Made by a program: the position numbers and the translations under genes. A stretch of DNA of 11,179 nt from Pedosphaera sp. (GTDB lineage Bacteria; Verrucomicrobiota; Verrucomicrobiia; Limisphaerales; SXTU01), in NCBI GenBank assembly GCA_009695395.1, contig SIBB01000072.1:1-11179 (forward strand). The letters run 5' to 3'. Positions 1 through 9,739 of this stretch are shown piece by piece. The stretch's first letter is position 1; each line of letters opens with the position of its first letter. The notes below the pieces were generated by a model that made no database searches, was not told where the DNA came from, and worked only from the letters and a program-made list of their open reading frames with translations.

Positions 1-2606
1 CTGATGACAGGGGCGATGCCTAGGAGCTTGTCGCCGGGGTCGAGGTTCACGAGCTTCACGCCCTGCGTGTTGCGGCCGCATTCGCGGATGCCTTGCACGG
101 GGATGCGCACCATCTGGCCGCCAGCGGTGATGAGCATGATTTCGTCGGTGTCCTTCACGGTGAGCGCGCCGACGACGCCGCCGGTCTTGTCGCCGGTCTT
201 CATGGTAATGATGCCCTTGCCGCCGCGCGACTGAACGCGGTATTCGCCGAAGTCGGTGCGCTTGCCGATGCCGTTCTCGCCCGCAACGAGCAAGGTGGCG
301 TCCGGCACGACGATGGCGGCGGCGACGACGGTGTCGCCCTTGTCCAAGGTGATGCCCTTCACTCCACCCGCCGCGCGGCCCATGCTGCGCACGTCGGATT
401 CGCAGAAGCGGATGCTCATGCCGCCGTGGGTGATGAGGACCACGCCGTCGCCGGGGTCGGTCTCGCCGGTGCTGCCGCGCGTGAGCTTGACCTCGATGAG
501 CGTGTCGCCGGGGTCAATGCCGATGGCGATGATGCCGCCTTTGCGGACGTTGCCGAACTCGTTGAGCGTGGTCTTTTTCACCGTGCCCTGCTGCGTGGCA
601 AAGAAGAGTTCGCCGGGCTGCTGCCAGGTGATGTTGTCCTTGTTCGCATCGAGCTTGGACTGGATGCGGATGAGGGCGGCGATTTTTTCGTTCGCCTGGA
701 GTTCGAGCAGGTTGGCGATGCTGCGGCCTTTCGAGGCGCGGCCCATGTCGGGGATCTCGTGGACGCGCTCGACATACACGCGGCCGGTGTTCGTGAAGAA
801 CATGAGGTAGTCGTGCGTGCTGGCGGTGAACAGGTGCTCGATGAAGTCGCTTTCCTCGGGCGTGTCGGCCTCGCGGGTGGTCATGCCGATGACGCCCTTG
901 CCGCCGCGGCGCTGCGCGCGATAGGCGGAGACGGCGGTGCGCTTGAGCAAGCCGGCGTGCGTGAGGGTGATGATGACGCCTTCGTTGGCGATGAGGTCCT
1001 CGATGGCAATCTCGCCTTCGTCGGGGACGATTTGCGAGAGGCGCGGGGTGGCGTGCTTTTCGCGAATGGCCTTCAGCTCGGCCTTCATGATGCCCATGAC
1101 GCGCGACTCCTTCGCGAGGATGTCCATAAGATCCTTGATCACTTCGAGGAGGGCCTTGTATTCGGCCTCGACCTTGTCGATTTCGAGTCCGGTGAGCTGG
1201 TAGAGGCGGAGTTCGAGGATGGCGTCCACCTGGCGCTCCGCGAGTGAGTAACGACCGTCGGTGAGCTGGCTTTCGCGCCGAATGAGAATACCCCAGCGCT
1301 CGACTTGCTCGCGCGTCCACTCGAACGCGAGGAGCTTCACGCGGGCTTCTTCCTTGTTGTCGCTGCTGCGGATGATGTGGATGAACTCGTCGAGGTTGGC
1401 GAGGGCGACGAGGTGGCCTTCGAGAATCTCAGCGCGGTCCTCGGCCTTGCGCAGCTCGAAGCGGGTGCGGCGCAGGATGACCTCGCGGCGGTGGTCGATG
1501 TAGGCGGAGATGAGCTGCTTGAGGTTCAGCGTCTTGGGCTTGCCGTGGTCGATGGCGAGGGCGTTGACGCTGAAGGAGACTTCGAGCTGGGTGTGCTGAA
1601 AGAGGTTGTTGATGACGACCTTGGGCAGGGCGTCGCGCTTCAGCTCGATGACGAGGCGGCAGTGCTCGTCGGACTCGTTGCGCATCGCGGAGATGTCCGT
1701 GATGATTTTCTGGTTCACGAGGTCGGCGATGCTCGATTCGAGCGCCGCGCGGTTCACGTTGAAGGGGATTTCGGTGATGACGAGCTGCTCGCGGTTGCCC
1801 TTGAGTTCCTCGCTGCCGATTTTGCCGCGCAGCTTGATGGAGCCGCGCCCGGTCTCGAAGTAGTTCTTGATGCCCTCGATGCCGCAGATGAAGCCGCCGG
1901 TGGGGAAGTCGGGGCCTTTGATGAACTTCATCAGGCCCGCGATGGTGATGGCGGGGTCGTCAATCTGGGCGCAGATGCCGTCCACGACTTCGCCGAGGTT
2001 GTGTGGCGGCATGTTCGTGGCCATGCCGACGGCGATGCCGGTGCCGCCATTGACGAGCAAGTTGGGAAACGCCGCCGGGAAGACGGTCGGCTCCGTCATC
2101 CGCTCGTCGTAGTTCGGGACGAAGTCCACCGTGTCCCGGTCCATGTCCTGCATCAGCGCCGCGCCGAGGTGCGTGAGGCGGGCCTCGGTGTAACGCATCG
2201 CAGCGGGCGGGTCGGCTTCGACGGATCCGAAGTTGCCTTTGCCATCCACGAGCTTCTCGCGCATGACCCACGGCTGTGCCATGTGGACGAGGGTTGGGTA
2301 GATGACGGCCTCGCCGTGCGGGTGGTAGTTGCCGGAGGTGTCGCCGCAAATCTTGGCGCACTTGTAGTGCTTGCGCCCGGGGAAGAGGGACAGCTCGTGC
2401 ATCGCGTAGAGGATGCGGCGCTGCGAGGGCTTGAGGCCGTCGCGCACGTCGGGCAAAGCGCGCGAGATGATCACGGACATCGAGTAGTCGAGGAACGAGT
2501 TCTTGATCTCGTCGGCGACGTTGATCTTGGTGATTTTCTCGCCCTGCGTGTAGACGGAGCCGGTGGGCTGCGCAGGCGGGGGAGTGGGGGGAGTCTCGTC
2601 GGGCAT
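1..2606 (-). CDS. gyrA: DNA gyrase subunit A, C-terminal end cut by window edge
   Basis: This is the DNA breakage-reunion subunit of gyrase, which with GyrB introduces negative supercoils using ATP. The frame is open from ATG at 2606 to base 1, giving 868 codons; E. coli GyrA is about 875, so only a short tail should be missing. The catalytic tyrosine is Tyr139 in the motif RYTEARL (2190-2192), preceded by Arg138. The quinolone pocket reads HGEAVIYPTLV, with Ala100 and Pro104 at the E. coli Ser83 and Asp87 places. The GyrA box QRRGGKG at residues 565-571 (894-914) separates it from ParC, and a degenerate copy QSRGGKG lies at residues 792-798. The C-terminal part shows beta-pinwheel repeats. 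A proline-rich N-terminus makes it 17 residues longer than E. coli before the catalytic core. It lies 33 bases behind gyrB and is probably cotranscribed. No Shine-Dalgarno is visible. Confidence 0.97.
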   Translation of the reverse strand, partial: MPDETPPTPPPAQPTGSVYTQGEKITKINVADEIKNSFLDYSMSVIISRALPDVRDGLKPSQRRILYAMHELSLFPGRKHYKCAKICGDTSGNYHPHGEAVIYPTLVHMAQPWVMREKLVDGKGNFGSVEADPPAAMRYTEARLTHLGAALMQDMDRDTVDFVPNYDERMTEPTVFPAAFPNLLVNGGTGIAVGMATNMPPHNLGEVVDGICAQIDDPAITIAGLMKFIKGPDFPTGGFICGIEGIKNYFETGRGSIKLRGKIGSEELKGNREQLVITEIPFNVNRAALESSIADLVNQKIITDISAMRNESDEHCRLVIELKRDALPKVVINNLFQHTQLEVSFSVNALAIDHGKPKTLNLKQLISAYIDHRREVILRRTRFELRKAEDRAEILEGHLVALANLDEFIHIIRSSDNKEEARVKLLAFEWTREQVERWGILIRRESQLTDGRYSLAERQVDAILELRLYQLTGLEIDKVEAEYKALLEVIKDLMDILAKESRVMGIMKAELKAIREKHATPRLSQIVPDEGEIAIEDLIANEGVIITLTHAGLLKRTAVSAYRAQRRGGKGVIGMTTREADTPEESDFIEHLFTASTHDYLMFFTNTGRVYVERVHEIPDMGRASKGRSIANLLELQANEKIAALIRIQSKLDANKDNITWQQPGELFFATQQGTVKKTTLNEFGNVRKGGIIAIGIDPGDTLIEVKLTRGSTGETDPGDGVVLITHGGMSIRFCESDVRSMGRAAGGVKGITLDKGDTVVAAAIVVPDATLLVAGENGIGKRTDFGEYRVQSRGGKGIITMKTGDKTGGVVGALTVKDTDEIMLITAGGQMVRIPVQGIRECGRNTQGVKLVNLDPGDKLLGIAPVI

Positions 2607-2639
2607 TTTAGGATTGTGGTGCGGAGTCGCGAAAAGGGG

Positions 2640-5120
<2,481 letters not shown>

Positions 5121-5124
5121 TGTT

Positions 5125-5153
5125 CAGTAAAATGGCGTCGCGAGGCACAGCAA
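5125..5153 (-). promoter_or_regulatory. Candidate promoter of gyrB-gyrA, leaderless type
   Basis: On the minus strand TTGCTG (5148-5153) is followed after 17 bases by TTACTG (5125-5130), only four bases before the gyrB ATG at 5120. If used, transcription would begin at or within a base or two of the start codon, giving a leaderless message, which agrees with the lack of a Shine-Dalgarno. A perfect -35-like TTGACA sits further upstream at 5185-5190, but the bases 17-18 downstream (CTTTTC or TTTTCC) are a poor -10. The call is by eye from sigma-70-like consensus. Confidence 0.4.
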
Positions 5154-5429
5154 ACCCACCGGAAAAGACCGCTTGGAAACGGTGTGTCAACCTGACTTCG
5201 AGACGCGCAAAAATGTATCGAGATTCCACTTTCCCGACAATGGTTATTTCATGCCCGCAACCACTATTAGTTGGGTGTTGCGCACCGCCCGAATTCAACC
5301 CATTGCGCCCCTCCCGCTTGCCCGACCCACAAGGGCCGAGCCCTCCTTTTTGCTCACCCGATGGGCTGATTTTCAGGCCGCTGCTCAGAGCAGTTCATGA
5401 GATGCCAACTATTTCCCGCAACTCATCGC

Positions 5430-5458
5430 TTCCGCTTCCCCTCTCCACCCGCTAAAAT
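5430..5458 (+). promoter_or_regulatory. Candidate promoter of the glycosyltransferase gene, leaderless type
   Basis: TAAAAT at 5453-5458 is a good -10 box and lies six bases before the GTG start at 5465. The -35 position at 17-base spacing is TTCCGC (5430-5435), a weak match. Transcription would start at about the start codon. The same TAAAAT contains the in-frame TAA at 5453-5455 that rules out any start codon further upstream. Confidence 0.4.
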
Positions 5459-5464
5459 TGCGCC

Positions 5465-7303
5465 GTGCCGCACGCCGACTCTGACCAACGCCCGCCGTGG
5501 TGGTTCCTGCCCTTCGTGCTTCTGCTCTTCGTCGGCCTGCTTGGCACGCGCTCACTGAATGAGCCGGATGAGGGCCGCTACGCCGAGATCGCCCGCGAGA
5601 TGGTCGAGACCGGCAACTGGCTCGTGCCGCACATCTGGTATGTGCCGCATTTGGACAAGCCGCCCTTCACCTACTGGGCCGTCGCTACGTCGCTCTCCGT
5701 TTTTGGCGTGAACGAATGGGCCGTGCGCCTGCCGCTGGCGCTCGCGGGCCTCAGCGCGGCCTGGGCCACGTTCCTCCTCGTGCGCTCGGTCGCGGGTGCG
5801 GCGGCGGCCCGCTGGAGCGTGCTCATCCTCGGCACGTCCATGCTCTACTGGGTGATGGCGCGGATGCTGACGACGGACATCTTCCTCACGCAGTTCATCG
5901 CGTGGGCCATTTACTTTTTCTGGCGAAGCTGGCGGAGCTTGGATGCGTTGGAAGAGCGGTCAGCGGCCAGCAGTCAGCAATCAGCAATGCCGCCGGAAGG
6001 AGAACCCGACCCGGCCGGCGATGCCCGTGCGCTGGCGGCTCGGCGATGTTTCGGCTGGCAACTGGCCGCGTGGGCCGCGATGGCCGGGGGCGCGCTGACG
6101 AAGGGGCCGATTGCACTCGTGATTCCGCTCGTCGCCTTTTGCGCGTTGGTGTGGTGGCGGCGCGGGACGGCGGCCCCGCGTCTGAGCATCCTGCTCTTCG
6201 GCGCGCTCGCGGGCGCGACGCTCTTCGTCGCGCTGGCGCTGCCGTGGTTCCTGATGGTCTGGGAGAGCGTGCCGAACTCGTTTGAGTTCATGGTCAAGGG
6301 GCAGATCGTCGGCCACGCGATGCAGGCGGCAGCCAAGAACCGCGCGCAGCCATTCTGGTTTTTCCTGCCCGTGCTCGCCGTCGGCTTTCTGCCGTGGACG
6401 CCGCTGCTGGGCTGGCTCTGGCGGCGTGCACACTGGCGGTCACTGGACACGCGGACGCAGGATGCGTGGCTGATGATGAGCGTCTGGGCTGGCTTCACTT
6501 TCGTGCTCTTCTCCCTGAACAGCGCCAAGCTGATGCACTACATCTTACCGATGTTCCCCGCCCTTGCAGCGCTGGTGGTGCTGCGGTGGCCGGCCTTTGG
6601 AACACCGGTCCCCGACCCAGCGAGTGCACCCTTGGTTCCGCACGCCGGGTCGGAGACTGGCGCTCCGGCGTGGATCTGGCGCGCTCTTCCCGCCGGTGCA
6701 GTGCTGCCGTTGATTGCCTTTCCAATCGTGTGCTGGTTTGTCTTCAAGGTTCGTGACCAGCTTTGGGTCAGGTTCGCGCCGTTCGCCGCTGCGCTGCTGC
6801 TGATCGTGGTCGCATGGGAGAGCCGCAAGTGGTCCGCGGCGCTGTGCGCGCGATGGGCGTGCGGTCTGGCCGCGATCTCGCTCTTCTTCGTGGTGGCGCT
6901 CACGCCGCTGGTGGAGACGGAACTGCGCAGCAACCAGACGCTCAAGCCGCTGGGCCTCGCCTTGAAACGCGAGTTCCGCGAGGGCGACATGCTCATCGTG
7001 CGCCACCGCATCCCGCAAGGCCTGCCCTTCTACGCGCACCCGGTCATCAGCGCGGAGCGGAGGCCTTATCTGTCCGGCCTGCCGGAGCACCGGATGCCTT
7101 TCGAGTTTCCCGGCAACCGTGCGCGCTTCGGCGACCGCGTGCTGAAGGACGACGCCATTTTCAGCAATCTACTAGCGGGCCAGCAGCGCGTGATTGTGGT
7201 CGGGTTCAAAGGAGCCTTCACCAGCTCCCGCCCGCTCGCGCGTGGCAAGCCGCTCCGGCTCCTCGCTCAAGTTGGAGATTGGGAACTCTTCACGAACCAG
7301 TAG
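5465..7303 (+). CDS. ArnT-like family-39 glycosyltransferase (dolichyl-phosphate-mannose/undecaprenyl-sugar transferase type)
   Basis: A 612-residue inner-membrane protein of the GT-C fold that should move a sugar from a polyprenyl-phosphate donor to an acceptor such as lipid A or protein on the outer face of the membrane. The first TM helix (about 12-28) is followed by the catalytic loop NEPDEGRYAE with Asp35-Glu36, then LDKPPFTYW with Lys65 (compare the essential lysine of ArnT), Asp138 in MLTTDIFL, ALTKGPI at 210-216, and KLMHYILPMFP at 355-365; all are ArnT-family landmarks. About ten or more hydrophobic helices are followed by a soluble C-terminal domain (about 485-612). GTG at 5465 is the only sensible start, because a stop precedes it at 5453. 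A loop at residues 160-195 is unusually long and contains a 7-bp tandem repeat. Donor and acceptor cannot be told from the sequence. Confidence 0.88.
   Translation: MPHADSDQRPPWWFLPFVLLLFVGLLGTRSLNEPDEGRYAEIAREMVETGNWLVPHIWYVPHLDKPPFTYWAVATSLSVFGVNEWAVRLPLALAGLSAAWATFLLVRSVAGAAAARWSVLILGTSMLYWVMARMLTTDIFLTQFIAWAIYFFWRSWRSLDALEERSAASSQQSAMPPEGEPDPAGDARALAARRCFGWQLAAWAAMAGGALTKGPIALVIPLVAFCALVWWRRGTAAPRLSILLFGALAGATLFVALALPWFLMVWESVPNSFEFMVKGQIVGHAMQAAAKNRAQPFWFFLPVLAVGFLPWTPLLGWLWRRAHWRSLDTRTQDAWLMMSVWAGFTFVLFSLNSAKLMHYILPMFPALAALVVLRWPAFGTPVPDPASAPLVPHAGSETGAPAWIWRALPAGAVLPLIAFPIVCWFVFKVRDQLWVRFAPFAAALLLIVVAWESRKWSAALCARWACGLAAISLFFVVALTPLVETELRSNQTLKPLGLALKREFREGDMLIVRHRIPQGLPFYAHPVISAERRPYLSGLPEHRMPFEFPGNRARFGDRVLKDDAIFSNLLAGQQRVIVVGFKGAFTSSRPLARGKPLRLLAQVGDWELFTNQ
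5953..5987 (+). repeat. 7-bp tandem repeat, TCAGCRR type, inside the glycosyltransferase gene
   Basis: Four adjacent heptamers are visible: TCAGCGG (5960-5966), CCAGCAG (5967-5973), TCAGCAA (5974-5980) and TCAGCAA (5981-5987); a fifth degenerate unit AGAGCGG lies just before (5953-5959). They encode residues from about 164 to 174 (Ser, Ala and Gln rich), in a hydrophilic loop between membrane segments. Heptameric repeats with this kind of unit are known as dispersed sequences in other bacteria, for example the short tandemly repeated repetitive sequences of cyanobacteria; relation to those is inference. The reading frame is kept. Confidence 0.75.
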
Positions 7304-7396
7304 CTGCGGCAGAGGTCATCTCAGCCCCACCGCGCGCTCGCGTCCGGGATCAAACTGGACTCGACGGAACATCGCCCGACGAACACGCTTGCCTAC

Positions 7397-7834
7397 TTGC
7401 ACGATCCAGACAAACCACCGGTCCCCCCGCCGGCCCCGCGAGAGAACTGGCGCGCGCTGCTAGGCCTCGTGCTGTCCAGCGCAGTCGTCGCCAGCCTGTG
7501 CTGCCTTCCCAGCGTGGTGCTCGTGCTCTTTGGACTCGCCTCCGTCAGCACGGCAGCGGCGCTCTCCGACCGGCTTTACTGGGGACCGATGCGCTACGTG
7601 CTCTACGCGGTGAGCCTCGCGCTCGCGGCCGCCGGGCTGGTCCTCTACTTCCGCCGCCGGGGCATTTGCACGGTCGCCGCCGCCAAGCGCGAGCGTCGCC
7701 GCATCGTCAACACCACGCTGCTCGTGCTGCTCGGCGGCAGCCTCACCTATCTCGTCTGGAATTACGTCATCCTCGATCTCATTGGCATCGCGGTCGGATT
7801 GCCGTGGGAGCCGCCCAAGTGGCCGTCGCTGTGA
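7397..7834 (+). CDS. Small MerT-like membrane protein with a vicinal cysteine pair
   Basis: A 145-residue hydrophobic protein with three likely membrane helices (about 20-50, 64-85 and 104-132). The first helix holds the adjacent pair Cys35-Cys36 followed by Pro38, and a third cysteine, Cys91, follows the second helix in RRRGICT on a basic loop. This arrangement resembles MerT-family mercuric transporters, which carry a Cys-Cys pair in helix 1 and further cysteines after helix 2, but here only one later cysteine is seen and no merR, merP or merA lies nearby, so mercury transport is not established. There is no ATG or GTG before residue 25; the TTG at 7397 gives a full first helix, while GTG at 7469 would shorten it. 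The gene follows the glycosyltransferase by 93 bases in the same frame with no stop between them. No Shine-Dalgarno is visible. Confidence 0.65.
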   Translation: MHDPDKPPVPPPAPRENWRALLGLVLSSAVVASLCCLPSVVLVLFGLASVSTAAALSDRLYWGPMRYVLYAVSLALAAAGLVLYFRRRGICTVAAAKRERRRIVNTTLLVLLGGSLTYLVWNYVILDLIGIAVGLPWEPPKWPSL

Positions 7835-7844
7835 GTTCGGCCTT

Positions 7845-7871
7845 TTGGAATTTCCGCTCCCTTCGTAGCCT
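7845..7871 (+). promoter_or_regulatory. Candidate promoter of the quinone oxidoreductase gene
   Basis: TTGGAA (7845-7850), 15-base spacing, TAGCCT (7866-7871), then six bases to the ATG at 7878. The same two hexamers occur before the next gene at 8881-8908. The 15-base spacing is short for sigma-70. Evidence is the match between the two sites and their equal placement before start codons. Confidence 0.35.
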
Positions 7872-7877
7872 CGACCC

Positions 7878-8870
7878 ATGAAAGCTGCGTTCATCACCGC
7901 TCCCTGTCCCGCCGAGGGCATCCAGTTCGCCGACCTCCCGCAACCTCAACCTCGCTCCGGCGAAGTGCTCGTCCGCGTGCGCGCCGTCGCGGTCAACCCG
8001 ATTGATACTTACGTCCGCGCGGGTATGGTGAAGATGAATCTCCCGACGCCCTTCGTCATCGGCTGTGACCTCGCGGGTGTGGTCGAGGCCGTCGGCACGG
8101 AGATACAGCGCTTCCAGCCCGGCGACCGCGTGTGGGGCTCGAACCAAGGCCTCTTCGGCCGTCAAGGCAGCTTTGCAGAATTTGCCTGCGTCGAGGAACG
8201 CTGGCTAAACCTCACGCCCGCTGCCGTGCGCGACGAAGACGCGGCGGCCAGCGCGCTCGTCGGCATCACGGCACACCTCGGGTTGTTCGCGAAGGCCCGG
8301 CTGCAGGTGGGCGAAACGGTCTTCGTCAACGGCGGCGCGGGCGGCGTCGGCTCGATGGTCGTGCAACTCGCCAAGGCGGCGGGCGCACGTGTCATCGCCA
8401 CCGCCGGCAGCGACGAGCGTGTGGCGAAGGCGCGTTCCCTCGGCGCGGACCTCGCGCTCAACCACCGCACCCAAGACGTGGCCGCCGCCGTGAAGGAATT
8501 CTCGCCCGCAGGCGTGAACGTCTTCTGGGAGACGCAACGCGAACCGGACTTCGACCGCGCCGTGCCCCTGCTTGCGCCGCGCGGGCGCTTCGTCCTGATG
8601 GCCGGGCGCGAGGCGCGACCCGTCTTTCCGGTCGGGCCCTTCTACGTGAAGGACTGCTCGCTGCACGGCTTCGCGATGTTCAACGCCACACCGGACGAGC
8701 AGCGCCCCTGCGCCGACGACCTGAACCGCTGGCTCGCCGAGGGCAAGGTGCGCGCGAATATCGACCGCGTGCTGCCGCTCGCCCAAGCCGCCGCCGCGCA
8801 TCGCTTGCAGGAGGAGAGCACGCTGCAACAGTCCGGGGCGCTCGCGGGCAAAATCGTCCTGAGGACGTGA
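7878..8870 (+). CDS. Zinc-independent NAD(P)H:quinone oxidoreductase-like protein (MDR superfamily)
   Basis: A 330-residue cytoplasmic medium-chain dehydrogenase/reductase of the zeta-crystallin/quinone oxidoreductase type, expected to transfer electrons from NADPH to a quinone or another activated carbonyl. The N-terminal GroES-like catalytic domain (about 1-125) has VNPIDTYVRAG and the PGDRVWG turn at 81-87; I see no cluster of cysteines for structural zinc. The Rossmann domain has the nucleotide motif NGGAGGVGS at 151-159 and the segment up to AGSDERVAKARSLGAD that binds the cofactor ribose. Where quinone reductases usually have a D-x-V-GG turn, this one reads VFWETQREPDFD (215-226), which suggests a distinct subfamily. 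The ATG at 7878 gives the standard MKAA start and full length. It has its own promoter-like site and no Shine-Dalgarno. True substrate is unknown. Confidence 0.88.
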   Translation: MKAAFITAPCPAEGIQFADLPQPQPRSGEVLVRVRAVAVNPIDTYVRAGMVKMNLPTPFVIGCDLAGVVEAVGTEIQRFQPGDRVWGSNQGLFGRQGSFAEFACVEERWLNLTPAAVRDEDAAASALVGITAHLGLFAKARLQVGETVFVNGGAGGVGSMVVQLAKAAGARVIATAGSDERVAKARSLGADLALNHRTQDVAAAVKEFSPAGVNVFWETQREPDFDRAVPLLAPRGRFVLMAGREARPVFPVGPFYVKDCSLHGFAMFNATPDEQRPCADDLNRWLAEGKVRANIDRVLPLAQAAAAHRLQEESTLQQSGALAGKIVLRT

Positions 8871-8880
8871 GGCATTTGGG

Positions 8881-8908
8881 TTGGAATTCTTCCTGGTTGG
8901 CCTAGCCT
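8881..8908 (+). promoter_or_regulatory. Candidate promoter of the DR2241-like gene
   Basis: TTGGAA (8881-8886), 16-base spacing, TAGCCT (8903-8908), then ten bases to the ATG at 8919, so a transcript would have a leader of only a few bases. It repeats the hexamer pair found before the preceding gene, and it begins ten bases after that gene's stop codon. Confidence 0.35.
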
Positions 8909-8918
8909 CCGCGCCGTC

Positions 8919-9710
8919 ATGACTGCCGTGAACAACCCCGCGATCACCCTATTCTGCGCCGCGCTCGCAGCCGAGCTGGAGCTGGCACAGGTGCTCATCC
9001 GCCGACAGGCGAAGGGGTTTACGCTCTGCCACGTCAGCGACCGCGATGCGACGGAAGGTTTGCAGCCTGTGGCCGTCGCCGCGCTGCGGGCACTGGCGAA
9101 CCACACTGCCGCCGGAGCCTTCCGCCCCATCAAGGCCGCGCCGAATCTCCGCACGGGCTGGAGGTGCTACGTCGCCTCCGAGGCGGAACTGGAGTCCGCC
9201 TTGAACCAGCTTTACCCCGGCGCGGTTGCCGACGGGTTTGCCGCACAGCAGCCCGCGCCGCCGGTCACGCACTACCGCGAGTTCACCGCGCGCCAGACCG
9301 GGATGTATCGCATCACGACGATGCTCTCCGACACGCAGGCCTCGGGGGTCATCCGCGCGTGCTGCGATGCTCGCTTCTGCCTCAAGCGCCGCCTCTGGAC
9401 TGTGAACAGCCTCGCGCCCGATGCAGCGGACGCGAAGAGCCTCATCCCGTGCCTCGAGCCGTGCGCCGTGCTGCTGGAGTTTGCGCGCAAGGCGGTGCGC
9501 CTCGATCAGGAGGAGAACAAACCCGTGGTGACACTCGCGCCCTCCGAAGTCGTGTCTCTCTGCGCTGCGTTGGAAACTGCGCTCGCGCACCCGCCCGTCG
9601 GCCAGCGTGAAGCCGACTTGTCCCTGGCCGACAATCCGCGCCGCCTTCAGTTGCTGCGGCTGAAGCTTCAGGGTTTTGCCCCCGTTGCCACCGAAAGGGG
9701 CGGGGAATAA
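8919..9710 (+). CDS. DR2241-type 4Fe-4S cluster-binding domain protein, stand-alone
   Basis: A 263-residue soluble protein of uncertain role. I recognise it, from memory, as the iron-sulfur part of the DR2241 family of Deinococcus, in which this domain is joined to CbiX-like sirohydrochlorin chelatase domains; here no chelatase domain is attached. Landmarks are FRPIKAAPNLRTGWRC at 68-83, ALNQLYPGAVAD at 94-105, HYREFTARQTGMYRITTML at 118-136, and the cysteines Cys148, Cys149 and Cys154 in RACCDARFCLKRRLW followed by Cys178 and Cys182 in PCLEPC. Four of these five are the likely cluster ligands. There is no signal peptide or membrane segment. The ATG at 8919 is the first in frame and the neighbouring promoter-like site supports it. 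A link to tetrapyrrole or cobalamin metabolism is only inherited from the family name; no such genes lie nearby. Confidence 0.7.
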   Translation: MTAVNNPAITLFCAALAAELELAQVLIRRQAKGFTLCHVSDRDATEGLQPVAVAALRALANHTAAGAFRPIKAAPNLRTGWRCYVASEAELESALNQLYPGAVADGFAAQQPAPPVTHYREFTARQTGMYRITTMLSDTQASGVIRACCDARFCLKRRLWTVNSLAPDAADAKSLIPCLEPCAVLLEFARKAVRLDQEENKPVVTLAPSEVVSLCAALETALAHPPVGQREADLSLADNPRRLQLLRLKLQGFAPVATERGGE

Positions 9711-9739
9711 CCCTTCCGCCCGCCCGTCCAAAGACCATC

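Larger units (their letters stand above)
5121..5464. other. Divergent intergenic region between gyrB and the glycosyltransferase gene
   Basis: These 344 bases separate gyrB (leftward) from the glycosyltransferase gene (rightward), and their base composition is less GC-rich than the coding flanks. I see a promoter-like sequence at each end, an isolated minus-strand TTGACA (5185-5190) and a small palindrome CTGCT-CAG-AGCAG near 5382-5394 that is too short to name. There are short open frames in it, but their predicted peptides are low-complexity Pro, Ser and Arg-rich and one begins inside gyrB on the opposite strand, so I do not call a gene. I see no tRNA, riboswitch or DnaA-box cluster. Confidence 0.7.

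Noticed and set aside
5185..5190. Perfect TTGACA on the minus strand upstream of gyrB as main promoter
   Set aside because: No acceptable -10 hexamer lies 16-18 bases downstream; kept only as a remark.
5953..5987. Short repeat array considered as CRISPR
   Set aside because: Units are 7 bases, directly adjacent with no spacers, and lie inside a coding sequence.
6763..7881. Plus-strand frame of 372 codons overlapping the glycosyltransferase and MerT-like genes
   Set aside because: It is Arg, Ala and Pro-rich, without domains, and overlaps two frames with clear membrane-protein character.
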